Assembly (NCBI GenBank): GCA_964194845.1
Contig: CAXMNX010000075.1
Span: forward strand, 1 to 64,000
Direction: 5' to 3'
Length of the DNA stretch: 64,000 nucleotides
Origin: CAXMNX01 sp964194845
Lineage (GTDB): Bacteria > Pseudomonadota > Alphaproteobacteria > Rhodobacterales > Rhodobacteraceae
Shown here: positions 34,537 to 42,859 of the stretch, in pieces
Layout of the letters: every line of letters starts with the position of its first letter
Numbering within the stretch: position 1 is the stretch's first letter
Made by a program: the position numbers and the translations under genes
Notes under the pieces: model-generated
What the model saw: the letters and a program-made list of their open reading frames with translations, nothing else
What the model was told of the DNA's origin: nothing
Databases searched by the model: none

Positions 34537-35202
34537 TTATTGGCGCGCGCTGAGCCGTGCATCGGTGTTGAAAGTGACGAGGGTCATCCCCCCAGCCGCC
34601 AAAGATTCTGCAAGTATTGATTGCCCGTCAGGTCCATAAAATCCAAATATCAACTGACCACCTGCCGTCATTCCAGCCAAATCACCAGTAACATCCATCG
34701 TCGGCCCAACCATCGCCGCGTCGGGGAATGTGCCATTTGCCAGCGTTAAGTCACCAGTAACGCTTCCCGTCGATCCTGTTAACGCGCCGGTAGTAGTATT
34801 GATTGTTGTGCCGTAGAAATTTGTCACCGTTCCGGAAACCGAAGCCCCCCCGCCGCCAGTGAAATTCGCAGTCAGCGAAACTTCCCCGACATAACCGTCA
34901 GGCGATATTGGGTTCCCGTCGATGATGATGCTTCCGTTAATGTACTGGCCACCGCCGTTGTAAAGGTCATCCGCCACGACCATCGTCCCGCCATATGTCG
35001 CGTTGCCGCTGTCTGGCAGGCTAGGCGACTCGCCATTCGCGCGATACGCATCAAAATTCAAAAGATCATCCTGCAATTCAGCATAGCTAGCCGTTCCGTC
35101 GCCCAGCGTTGTCGGCGGGAAAACTATCACGCCACCCGCACCACCACCGCACGCAGCCAAAGGCATCTACGCCGCGGACGAAAATAAAATACGTAAAGAC
35201 AT
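34537..35202 (-). pseudogene. Lipoprotein gene with in-frame amber codon in the signal peptide
   Basis: An ATG at 35202 with GGGGAGA upstream begins MSLRILFSSAA, then an in-frame TAG (35167-35169), then MPLAACGGGAGG, whose LAAC is a lipobox. Without the TAG this is a normal lipoprotein signal. The rest (about 200 residues) is Gly/Thr/Ser rich with GSGNATYGG- and VSGTV-like strands and a FGFYGPDGQ segment, resembling the beta-barrel of transferrin-binding-protein-like lipoproteins. A restart at 35166 would lack the signal h-region. Either a recent nonsense mutation, a sequencing error or suppression. Confidence 0.68.
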
Positions 35203-35372
35203 CAAAACAGTCTCCCCAATACAAAACCCGCCCGCATAGGAACAACAGAGCCGCACAGGATCAAGAACTAATCCAAAACGGACGAAAAACAGTGCCTTTC
35301 ACGCCCGTCCGCCACATTTCCCGCCGACAATTGGCTGCAAATTTCGAAACTGTCTACGCAATCGCAGATTGC

Positions 35373-35490
35373 TCAGCGCATCGGCGCCATGAAAATACTC
35401 TCACGCGCGATCTTGCCACCCTCGACTTCGTAAAGCGCGACTTCCCTCGCCTTCCTGTGGTTGCCGATAGCTTTGTCAGCCGCGTCACTC
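35373..35490 (-). pseudogene. 3' remnant of a SnoaL/NTF2-like gene
   Basis: In the 339-base gap between the lipoprotein and prfC the minus strand is open for about 40 codons ending at TGA 35373-35375 and reads REVALYEVEGGKIARESIF near its end. The pattern (x-A-h-Y-E-h-x-x-G-K-I-x-R-E) is the last strand pair of SnoaL-like small proteins. No start or N-terminal half is present upstream, so it seems to be a leftover fragment. The remainder of the gap shows nothing recognisable. Confidence 0.4.
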
Positions 35491-35541
35491 CGCCGAAGTC
35501 GTGCGATTGCGTGTGCTCTGTTGCCTAGCTATATCCCGCCC

Positions 35542-37149
35542 ATGTTCGACCGCACTTCAAATAGCTCCAACCTTCCGCCCGAGATTGCCCGGCGGCGCAC
35601 GTTTGCGATCATTTCGCACCCGGATGCCGGGAAAACCACTCTGACCGAAAAGTTCCTGCTTTACGGCGGCGCGATCCAGATGGCAGGCCAAGTGCGCGCC
35701 AAGGGCGAAGCACGGCGCACGCGTTCCGATTTCATGGCGATGGAGAAAGATCGCGGCATTTCCGTTTCCGCCTCCGCCATGTCGTTCGACTATCGCAACT
35801 TCCGCTTCAATCTGGTCGACACACCGGGGCACTCAGACTTTTCCGAAGACACCTACCGCACGCTCACCGCCGTGGACGCCGCAGTTATGGTTATCGACGG
35901 CGCGAAGGGCGTCGAAAGCCAGACCCAAAAGCTGTTCGAGGTCTGCCGCCTTCGCGATCTGCCGATCCTGACATTCTGCAACAAAATGGACCGCGAAAGC
36001 CGCGAGACGTTTGAGATCATCGACGAGATCCAGGAAAACCTCGCCATCGACGTGACCCCCGCTTCCTGGCCCATCGGCATGGGGCGCGACTTCATCGGAT
36101 CCTACGACATGCTGAATGACCGGTTGGAACTGATGGAGCGCGCCGACCGCAACAAGGTCGCGGAAACGATCCAGATCAATGGGCTCGATGACCCAAAGCT
36201 GGAAACGCACGTGCCCGCAAACCTGCTCGCCCAGCTTCGCGAAGAGGTCGAAATGGCGCGCGAACTGCTGCCGCCCTTCAACGCGCAGGCCTTTCTCGAC
36301 GGCACACTGACGCCAATCTGGTTCGGCAGCGCGATCAATTCCTTCGGCGTCAAGGAACTGATGGACGGCATCGCCGAATATGGCCCGGTGCCGCAACCGC
36401 AATCCGCCGAACCGCGCCAGGTCAGCCCCGAAGAGACAACGGTTGCGGGCTTCGTCTTCAAAGTTCAGGCGAATATGGACCCCAAGCACCGCGATCGCGT
36501 GGCATTCGTTCGCCTTGCCTCGGGCCATTTCCAGCGCGGCATGAAGCTGACCCATGTGCGGTCAAAAAAGCTCATGGCGATCTCGAACCCGGTCCTGTTC
36601 CTCGCCGCTGACCGCGAACTGGCCGAGGAAGCCTGGGCCGGTGACATCATCGGCATCCCCAACCATGGCCAGCTTCGCATCGGCGACACGCTGACCGAGG
36701 GCGAAGTACTGAAGGTAAAAGGCATCCCCTCCTTTGCGCCCGAACTTCTGCAATCCTGCCGCGCCGGCGACCCGATGAAGGCCAAGCATCTGGACAAAGC
36801 GCTGATGCAGTTTGCCGAAGAAGGTGCCGCCAAGGTTTTCAAACCGATGATCGGTGCTGGCTTCATCGTCGGCGTTGTCGGCCAGCTTCAGTTCGAAGTA
36901 CTCGCCAGCCGGATCGAGCTTGAATATGGCCTGCCGGTCCGCTTTGAGCCATCGCAATTCACGTCCGCGCGCTGGGTCACCGGGCCAAAATTGAAACTCG
37001 ACGCCTTCGTTGAAGCGAACAAAGGGCATATGGCCGAAGACAACGACCACGACCTCGTCTATCTGACGCGCCTGCAATGGGACATCGACCGGATCGAGCG
37101 TGATTATCCCGACCTGACGCTATCCGCGACGAAAGAGATGATGGTTTGA
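35542..37149 (+). CDS. prfC: Peptide chain release factor 3
   Basis: GTPase that recycles RF1/RF2 after termination. The 535-residue product from the ATG at 35542 has G1 SHPDAGKTTLTEK, G3 DTPGHSDFSED and G4 NKMD, followed by EF-G-like domains II and III; the RF3-specific G1 neighbourhood (EIARRRTFAIISHPDAG) separates it from EF-G. An upstream in-frame start would add 27 residues with no homology. Monocistronic. Confidence 0.95.
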   Translation: MFDRTSNSSNLPPEIARRRTFAIISHPDAGKTTLTEKFLLYGGAIQMAGQVRAKGEARRTRSDFMAMEKDRGISVSASAMSFDYRNFRFNLVDTPGHSDFSEDTYRTLTAVDAAVMVIDGAKGVESQTQKLFEVCRLRDLPILTFCNKMDRESRETFEIIDEIQENLAIDVTPASWPIGMGRDFIGSYDMLNDRLELMERADRNKVAETIQINGLDDPKLETHVPANLLAQLREEVEMARELLPPFNAQAFLDGTLTPIWFGSAINSFGVKELMDGIAEYGPVPQPQSAEPRQVSPEETTVAGFVFKVQANMDPKHRDRVAFVRLASGHFQRGMKLTHVRSKKLMAISNPVLFLAADRELAEEAWAGDIIGIPNHGQLRIGDTLTEGEVLKVKGIPSFAPELLQSCRAGDPMKAKHLDKALMQFAEEGAAKVFKPMIGAGFIVGVVGQLQFEVLASRIELEYGLPVRFEPSQFTSARWVTGPKLKLDAFVEANKGHMAEDNDHDLVYLTRLQWDIDRIERDYPDLTLSATKEMMV

Positions 37150-37323
37150 ATTACAGGAAATGGCCGCTACGTTAACCATCTGTGGACAAAATCCGCTTCA
37201 CGGCCGCTGCGAAACTCACTTGGCCGTAGAATTTCATTGGACGGCCAAGAAATCTTTGCGTTGCCGGTTAAGCTACTGAGCTTCTTGCGCAATTTTTTCA
37301 GCGGCAAATTATCCCAGCGAGAC

Positions 37324-37340
37324 ATTGACCCGGGGTCAAT
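37324..37340. promoter_or_regulatory. Perfect palindrome ATTGACCC-G-GGGTCAAT
   Basis: Eight-base arms around a single central base, about 240 bases upstream of the helicase. The symmetry and size suggest a dimeric regulator site. No gene starts directly beside it, so its target is unclear. Confidence 0.4.
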
Positions 37341-37453
37341 TCTCGCCAATAAAACTTGGTCTGTCTGAAATATCGCGCAATTCCTTCAAGTTCCAGCCAA
37401 ACGGAAACAATTCACCATAATTCACACCATTGTGCAGCTTTCGCCCGAGTGCA

Positions 37454-37482
37454 TTGACCGTGCCTGGTCTTTCGCCTAAGTC
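37454..37482 (+). promoter_or_regulatory. Putative promoter of the DEAD-box helicase
   Basis: TTGACC (37454-37459), 17-base spacer, TAAGTC (37477-37482). It would give a leader of about 90 bases that includes the DnaA box and the start-codon hairpin. Confidence 0.45.
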
Positions 37483-37501
37483 TCGCCCACCTGCGGCAGC
37501 T

Positions 37502-37510
37502 TGTGGATAA
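37502..37510 (-). promoter_or_regulatory. DnaA box (TGTGGATAA)
   Basis: Exact complement of the TTATCCACA consensus. A second site with one mismatch, TGTGGACAA, is at 37191-37199. Two isolated boxes do not make an origin; DnaA titration or regulation is possible, as is chance. Confidence 0.35.
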
Positions 37511-37557
37511 GCTTGTGGTCATCCGGACCTGTGCCGCTCAGCCGACGGGCCGTAAAA

Positions 37558-37580
37558 TTGGTCCGTAATTTATGGACCAA
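37558..37580 (+). promoter_or_regulatory. Hairpin abutting the helicase start codon
   Basis: TTGGTCC/GGACCAA (37558-37564, 37574-37580) with an AT-rich nine-base loop ends one base before the ATG at 37582. No ribosome site is seen elsewhere, so folding could control translation, for example with temperature. Confidence 0.35.
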
Positions 37581-37581
37581 A

Positions 37582-38991
37582 ATGACGAAATTCTCTGATT
37601 TGGCGCTGTCGCCAAAAGTATTAAAGGCCGTCGAAGAGGCCGGTTACACAACACCCACCCCAATCCAGGAAGGCGCAATACCCGCAGCCCTCGAAGGCCG
37701 CGATGTTTTGGGTATCGCCCAGACGGGCACGGGGAAGACCGCCGGTTTCACGCTGCCGATGATCCACCTGCTCGCCCGTGGCCGCGCCCGCGCACGAATG
37801 CCGCGCAGCCTGGTGCTTTGCCCAACGCGCGAGCTTGCAGCCCAGGTGGCCAAAAACTTCGACACCTATTCAAAACATGTGAACCTGACCAAAGCGCTGC
37901 TGATCGGCGGCGTCAGTTTCAAGGAACAGGACACGCTGATTGACCGTGGCGTCGACGTGCTGATCGCGACCCCGGGACGTCTGCTCGACCATTTCGAGCG
38001 CGGAAAACTGCTTCTGACCGGCGTTCAGATCATGGTGGTGGACGAAGCCGACCGGATGCTCGACATGGGCTTCATCCCCGACATCGAGCGCATCTTTGCG
38101 CTGACGCCCTTTACCCGTCAGACGCTTTTCTTCAGCGCCACAATGGCACCCGAGATCGAGCGGATCACAAACACGTTCCTCTCCGCGCCCGAACGTATCG
38201 AGGTCGCGCGCCAGGCAACTGCCTCGGAAACCATCGACCAGGAAGTCGTTAAATTCCGCGCGCCACGCCGCGACCAGTTAGCCAAGAAAAAACGTGAAAT
38301 CCTCCGCGATCTTATAAAGCGCGAAGGCGAAGCCTGCACTAACGCGATGGTTTTCTGCAACCGCAAAACCGATGTCGATATCGTCGCTAAATCACTGAAA
38401 AAACACGGGCTGAACGCGGCCCCTATCCACGGCGATCTGGATCAATCACAACGAACCAGAACGCTCAATGCCTTCCGCGACCACAGTTTGAAGTTTCTGG
38501 TGGCGTCTGATGTTGCAGCGCGCGGTCTGGATATCCCGGCGGTTAGCCACATTTTCAATTACGACGTGCCAACCCATTCCGAGGATTACATTCACCGCAT
38601 CGGTCGAACAGGACGCGCGGGCCTCACGGGCAAAGCGATCATGATCTGCTCATCCTCGGACGAAAAGCTTCTCGCCGCGATCGAACGGCTGACCGGCAAG
38701 ACAATTCCTGAGACCGAATTGTCATCCGCGCCCGAACCGGAAGCCGTGGAGAAACCCAAGCCTGCGCGACGCGCAAAGCCGGAAGTCGTCAAGTCTGATC
38801 CGGTCGCTGAAAAACCCGCTCCCGCGCCTGAAATGGCCGCTCCGGTTGTTGAAAAGGCAGCCAACGACGACGGGCTAAAGCCAAAGCGCGAGGACCGCAG
38901 CCGCACGCAAAGCAACAACAAAGCCGTCGGAATGGGCGATCATATGCCCAGTTTCATCGCGATGAGTTTCGAAGAACGGCGCACCGGTTAA
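37582..38991 (+). CDS. DEAD/DEAH-box RNA helicase (RhlE-like)
   Basis: ATP-dependent RNA unwinding enzyme of 469 residues. Q motif and motif I AQTGTGKTAGF, motif II DEADRMLDMGF, motif III SAT, motif V ARGLDIP and motif VI HRIGRTGR are intact. The C-terminal 100 residues are a low-complexity Pro/Ala/Lys/Glu tail ending in a short folded-looking MPSFIAMSFEERRTG. Probably acts in ribosome assembly, mRNA decay or cold adaptation. Convergent with gph, only 11 bases away. Confidence 0.93.
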   Translation: MTKFSDLALSPKVLKAVEEAGYTTPTPIQEGAIPAALEGRDVLGIAQTGTGKTAGFTLPMIHLLARGRARARMPRSLVLCPTRELAAQVAKNFDTYSKHVNLTKALLIGGVSFKEQDTLIDRGVDVLIATPGRLLDHFERGKLLLTGVQIMVVDEADRMLDMGFIPDIERIFALTPFTRQTLFFSATMAPEIERITNTFLSAPERIEVARQATASETIDQEVVKFRAPRRDQLAKKKREILRDLIKREGEACTNAMVFCNRKTDVDIVAKSLKKHGLNAAPIHGDLDQSQRTRTLNAFRDHSLKFLVASDVAARGLDIPAVSHIFNYDVPTHSEDYIHRIGRTGRAGLTGKAIMICSSSDEKLLAAIERLTGKTIPETELSSAPEPEAVEKPKPARRAKPEVVKSDPVAEKPAPAPEMAAPVVEKAANDDGLKPKREDRSRTQSNNKAVGMGDHMPSFIAMSFEERRTG

Positions 38992-39002
38992 CGCGCCAGC
39001 GA

Positions 39003-39656
39003 TCAAGTAAATCGGCGAACCAATTGCGGTAGCTCTGAAAATGCGCCAAATGCCGCCGCGTGCGAGATCTCTGTAATCGGCACCGCGCAAATCCCTTCTG
39101 TGAAAAACAGATACGGCACGCCAGCGCGCTCTGCCGTCTCGGCATCTATCTCGCTGTCGCCCACATAGACGCATCGTTCAACACCAAGCTCGGACATGAT
39201 AAACAACACCGGCGCAGGATCGGGTTTGCGCTTTGGCAAGTCATCCCCCGCAACCACGACGTCAAAAGCATCGCTAAGCCCCGCAGCCGCGAGCGTCGGT
39301 TTAAGCGGCGCGCGCGGCTTGTTGGTACAAAGCGCCAGCGGATGGCCGACCCGCCTAAGCTCGGCCAGCGCTTCATGCACACCATGGAAAACTTCCGTAT
39401 CTTCAGCCGCGCGTTTGTAGTGCTCGATGAACTGCGCCATCAGCCCGTCAAAATCGCCCTCATTCAGATCGGTCGCCGCAATCAACCGGTCAAGCAACAC
39501 CCGCTCGCCACGCCCAACAAAATTGATCACGGCATTCTGCGTCAACGGCGGCAGCGCGTGATCGGCCAACAGCCCGTTAACCGCGTCCGTTACGTTCGGC
39601 AAACTGTCGATCAGCGTGCCATCCAGATCGAATACGACCGGAAGCATCGGCCTCAA
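39003..39656 (-). CDS. gph: Phosphoglycolate phosphatase-like HAD hydrolase
   Basis: A 217-residue HAD phosphatase: motif I FDLDGTLIDS (nucleophile Asp), motif II LCTNKP, motif III lysine in KRKPDPAP and motif IV VYVGDSEID. The alpha-helical cap between residues 20 and 85 matches Gph, which removes 2-phosphoglycolate formed from DNA repair or RuBisCO oxygenation. The start overlaps the end of rnj by four bases. Confidence 0.87.
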   Translation of the reverse strand: MRPMLPVVFDLDGTLIDSLPNVTDAVNGLLADHALPPLTQNAVINFVGRGERVLLDRLIAATDLNEGDFDGLMAQFIEHYKRAAEDTEVFHGVHEALAELRRVGHPLALCTNKPRAPLKPTLAAAGLSDAFDVVVAGDDLPKRKPDPAPVLFIMSELGVERCVYVGDSEIDAETAERAGVPYLFFTEGICAVPITEISHAAAFGAFSELPQLVRRFT

Positions 39657-41317
39657 GCGCTCAACCGACTAATCACAACGGTCACTTCCGGCTTTTTACC
39701 GATCTCGGTGTTCGCCGATTTCCGCACCACCTGCCGGATATCTTCCTCAAGTTTTTCGTCATTGCCCAGCGTTTTGCGCTTTGCACGCCCGATCATCTGG
39801 CTCAGGTCTTCTTCCAGCACCTCCGAGAGCGGCGCCTTGGACGAACCGGTCTCCGGCAGACCGGATAGCTCGACCCACGGATCGCCCAACGGCTCGGCGT
39901 CCTCCAGGATCAATGTCACCAGAACATGCCCGTTTATGCCCATGCGAATGCGGTCGCGCACAACGCCATCGAAGGCACCAATCTGCACCGAACCGTCAAG
40001 ATAGGTTCGCCCCGCCTCGATATGTTCCACAACCTTTGGCGCGTCACCGGTCAGATCCACCATCATGCCGTTTGTCGCAAGAACACTGGCAATGCCATTC
40101 GACGCCGCAAGCCGCGTGTGTTCGCGCAAATGCCGGTGCTCGCCGTGCATCGGAATGACCATCTGCGGCTTCAAAAGCTCGTGGACGGTGTCCAGATCAG
40201 GCCGGTTTGCATGGCCCGAGACATGATAAAACCCCGAATCTTCGTCCACCACACCGACGCCCTTTTCGGAAAACGCGTTGATGATCCGGTTCACGCCCTT
40301 CTCGTTGCCCGGAATGGTCTTGGACGAAAAAAGGAACATATCGCCGTCCGCCAATTCCAAGCCCATATACTTGCCACGGCTTAGCGCCGCCGAGGCCGCC
40401 CGCCGTTCCCCCTGACTGCCGGTGACCAGCAACATCAGGGCGTCGCGCGGAATGTCTTGAGCCTCTTCCGGCGATACCGTCTTTGGAAAATCGGTCAGAA
40501 CACCGGTGACAACGCTCGCCTCAACCATCCACCGCATCGCGCGGCCAAGCAGGCAGATCGACCGCCCGGCATCGTGGCCCGCCTCAGCCAGCGTTCTGAC
40601 CCGTGCGACGTTCGATGCAAACGTCGTGGCAACCACCATGCCCGACGCGCCTTCAACCAGCTTTCGAATTTCGGGGCCAACTTGCAATTCGCTTCGCCCC
40701 GGATTCGGAGAGAAGACATTCGTTGAATCACAGGAAAGCACTTTCACGCCCTCCGCGCCAATCGCGCCCCAAAGCTCCGGATCCCAAGCCTCGCCTACCA
40801 GCGGTGTCGGGTCCAGCTTGAAGTCGCCCGTGTGAACGATCCGGCCCACAGGCGTGTCGATGACCAGACCCGAACTTTCCGGGATCGAATGGCTAAGCGG
40901 TGCGAACCCCACCTTGAAAGGTCCGGCTTCAACAACGTCGGGCCACTTCTCGACCGTGTTCACACTGTCTTCGCCGTGGCCTGCATCGTTCATCTTCCGT
41001 TTCGCGTGGTGCGCGGTGAACTTGCGCGCATAAATCGGCGCGCGCAGCCGACTCCAAAGATGCCCGATCGCACCGATATGATCCTCGTGCGCGTGGGTGA
41101 TGAATATGCCCTCGATCCGATCGGCGCGTTCCTCAAGCCAGGCGATGTCGGCAAAGATCAGATCAATTCCAGGCGAGGATTCCATATCGGGAAACGTGAC
41201 ACCAAGATCGACAACAATCAGCCGTTCTTTTCCCTTAGGACCATAGCCATAGACATAGGCGTTCATGCCTATTTCGCCCGCGCCGCCCAGGGGCAAATAG
41301 ATCAACCGGTCACTCAT
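39653..41317 (-). CDS. rnj: Ribonuclease J
   Basis: Metallo-beta-lactamase/beta-CASP nuclease of 554 residues with endo- and 5'-exonuclease activity on RNA. Metal motif HAHEDHIGA, PLSHSIPES, TGDFKLD and the C-terminal PMHGEHRHL (beta-CASP motif) are present. In Alphaproteobacteria RNase J takes part in rRNA and mRNA 5'-end processing. It immediately follows coaX without a gap. Confidence 0.94.
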   Translation of the reverse strand: MSDRLIYLPLGGAGEIGMNAYVYGYGPKGKERLIVVDLGVTFPDMESSPGIDLIFADIAWLEERADRIEGIFITHAHEDHIGAIGHLWSRLRAPIYARKFTAHHAKRKMNDAGHGEDSVNTVEKWPDVVEAGPFKVGFAPLSHSIPESSGLVIDTPVGRIVHTGDFKLDPTPLVGEAWDPELWGAIGAEGVKVLSCDSTNVFSPNPGRSELQVGPEIRKLVEGASGMVVATTFASNVARVRTLAEAGHDAGRSICLLGRAMRWMVEASVVTGVLTDFPKTVSPEEAQDIPRDALMLLVTGSQGERRAASAALSRGKYMGLELADGDMFLFSSKTIPGNEKGVNRIINAFSEKGVGVVDEDSGFYHVSGHANRPDLDTVHELLKPQMVIPMHGEHRHLREHTRLAASNGIASVLATNGMMVDLTGDAPKVVEHIEAGRTYLDGSVQIGAFDGVVRDRIRMGINGHVLVTLILEDAEPLGDPWVELSGLPETGSSKAPLSEVLEEDLSQMIGRAKRKTLGNDEKLEEDIRQVVRKSANTEIGKKPEVTVVISRLSA

Positions 41318-42088
41318 TCATTTGTCCTTGTTATGGGCGTTGATCACCGTCAGCCCGTGCATTGTCAGATCGTCGTCAATCAGGTCGAAAAGCACATCAC
41401 CCTGATTGAAAAGCGGCGCAAGCCCCCCGGTGCCAATAATCTTCATCGGCCGCTCGTATTCGCCCTTGATCCGGTCGCATACGCCGCGCACCAGCCCGAC
41501 ATAGCCCCAGAAAATCCCCGACTGCATACAGTCAATGGTGTTGGTCCCGATAATCTTTTGCGGTTTGGTGACATCGACATGCGGCAAGGCAGCCGCCGCC
41601 ATGTGCAGTGCCTCAAGCGAGGTGTTAACGCCCGGCGCAATCGCGCCACCGACATAAGCCCCGTCTTCGGCCACCACATCAAACGTTGTCGCCGTGCCAT
41701 AATCCACCACGATCAGATCGCCACCATGCCGGTCAAAAGCCGCTGCCGTGTTGACCAGCCTGTCTGGCCCCACAGTCGTCCCCCCATCCACCCGGGGCTG
41801 CACAGGCAGCGCGCAATCGGGCTTGCCGACGACCAGCGGGCGCACGCCAAAATACTGGTCGGTAAAGACCCGCAAATTGAACACCACCCGCGGAACCGTC
41901 GACGAGATGATGATCTCATCAATTTCCATCGGTATGCCCCGATATTCCATCAACTGCGAAAGCCAGACGTAATACTGGTCCCACGTTCGCTGATGCTCGG
42001 TCGAGGTTCTAAACGTCGCCAGAAACTCCGACCCGTTCCAAACGGCAAAGACAGTGTTTGTATTGCCGCAATCTATGCAAAGCAGCAT
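41318..42088 (-). CDS. coaX: Type III pantothenate kinase
   Basis: First step of coenzyme A synthesis. The 256-residue ASKHA-fold kinase shows the phosphate motif LLCIDCGNTNTVFAVW, the GPDRLVNTAAA pantothenate motif, VVDYGTATTFDVV and GGAIAPG. Located between birA and rnj, 15 bases after birA. Confidence 0.94.
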   Translation of the reverse strand: MLLCIDCGNTNTVFAVWNGSEFLATFRTSTEHQRTWDQYYVWLSQLMEYRGIPMEIDEIIISSTVPRVVFNLRVFTDQYFGVRPLVVGKPDCALPVQPRVDGGTTVGPDRLVNTAAAFDRHGGDLIVVDYGTATTFDVVAEDGAYVGGAIAPGVNTSLEALHMAAAALPHVDVTKPQKIIGTNTIDCMQSGIFWGYVGLVRGVCDRIKGEYERPMKIIGTGGLAPLFNQGDVLFDLIDDDLTMHGLTVINAHNKDK

Positions 42089-42103
42089 CTGCGCGGCCTC
42101 CTC

Positions 42104-42859
42104 TTAGAAGTAAACGTCAGCAGCCGGGATGCTGACCCGGCCTTTCGTGGTAGTCAGCACCAATTGACCGGCCTCGTCCACCGTCTCAAATATCCCTGTG
42201 ATCTCGTCGCGCGCAGTTCGTGCGGTAATTGCTTCACCCAGACGCGCTGCTCGTCGCAGCCATTTTTCGCGTATGGGACCAAACCCAAGCTCGGCGAAGA
42301 TGCGTTCTTCGGTGGCCATGTTAGATGCAAGCAGCGACAGAAACTCATACCTATCGGTGACTTCACCGCCCTCGCCGGTCAAGCTGACAGGCGCGAAATC
42401 GGCCTCTGTGATTTCATTTGGTACTGATATCAGATTGACACCGAAGCCGATGGAAAGCCATTCGATTTGATCCGCCATGCCCGCGCTTTCCAGCAGGATA
42501 CCGGCCACCTTGCCGCCGTTCAAAAGCACGTCGTTCGGCCACTTCAGCGACAAGTGACTGCGGTCGATTTTCAATGCCAACGCCTCATACAAAGCGTTCG
42601 CCGCAAAAAAGGACCTCAGTGCCGCTGTGGGTGCCTTTCCCCCCGGTTTCGTCACGAATGTCGCCGCAAAATTGCCATCAGGCTCCAACCAGAGCCGCCC
42701 CCGACGGCCACGCGCGGAGGTTTGCCTGTGCGCCATGATCCAGGTCGGCCGCTCCAGCGTTGGCGCGCGGCGCGCCGCCTCGGCCATTGTGCTGTCAACC
42801 TCATCAAGGATGACCCGGCCCGTTCCATCGGGCCACGGAAGGCGTCGGTCAGTTAACAA
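42104..42859 (-). CDS. birA: Biotin--[acetyl-CoA-carboxylase] ligase
   Basis: Attaches biotin to the carboxyl carrier protein. The 251-residue product has QTSARGRRGRLWL (biotinyl-AMP loop GRGRxGR-like), SLKWPNDVLL and KVAGILLE. No N-terminal helix-turn-helix, so it is not a repressor. The start is taken as the TTG at 42859, which overlaps the nuoN stop by 11 bases; a longer frame to 42886 gives only a basic, non-conserved extension. Confidence 0.9.
   Translation of the reverse strand: MLTDRRLPWPDGTGRVILDEVDSTMAEAARRAPTLERPTWIMAHRQTSARGRRGRLWLEPDGNFAATFVTKPGGKAPTAALRSFFAANALYEALALKIDRSHLSLKWPNDVLLNGGKVAGILLESAGMADQIEWLSIGFGVNLISVPNEITEADFAPVSLTGEGGEVTDRYEFLSLLASNMATEERIFAELGFGPIREKWLRRAARLGEAITARTARDEITGIFETVDEAGQLVLTTTKGRVSIPAADVYF

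Larger units (their letters stand above)
37150..37581. other. 432-base intergenic region with several dyads
   Basis: No gene was found. It holds a nine-pair inverted repeat CTTGGCCGT/ACGGCCAAG (37219-37227, 37241-37249), a palindrome at 37324-37340, one consensus and one near-consensus DnaA box, a candidate promoter and a hairpin abutting the helicase start. A 60-codon minus-strand frame (37167-37349) looks non-coding. Confidence 0.6.

Noticed and set aside
37167..37349. 60-codon minus-strand frame in the prfC-helicase gap
   Set aside because: No ribosome site, no family pattern, and it crosses two inverted repeats.
37191..37510. Replication origin near the DnaA boxes
   Set aside because: Only one consensus and one imperfect box, no AT-rich unwinding element and no dnaA, dnaN or parAB nearby.
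40832..42427. 531-codon plus-strand frame over rnj, coaX and birA
   Set aside because: Antisense to three recognised genes; no motif.
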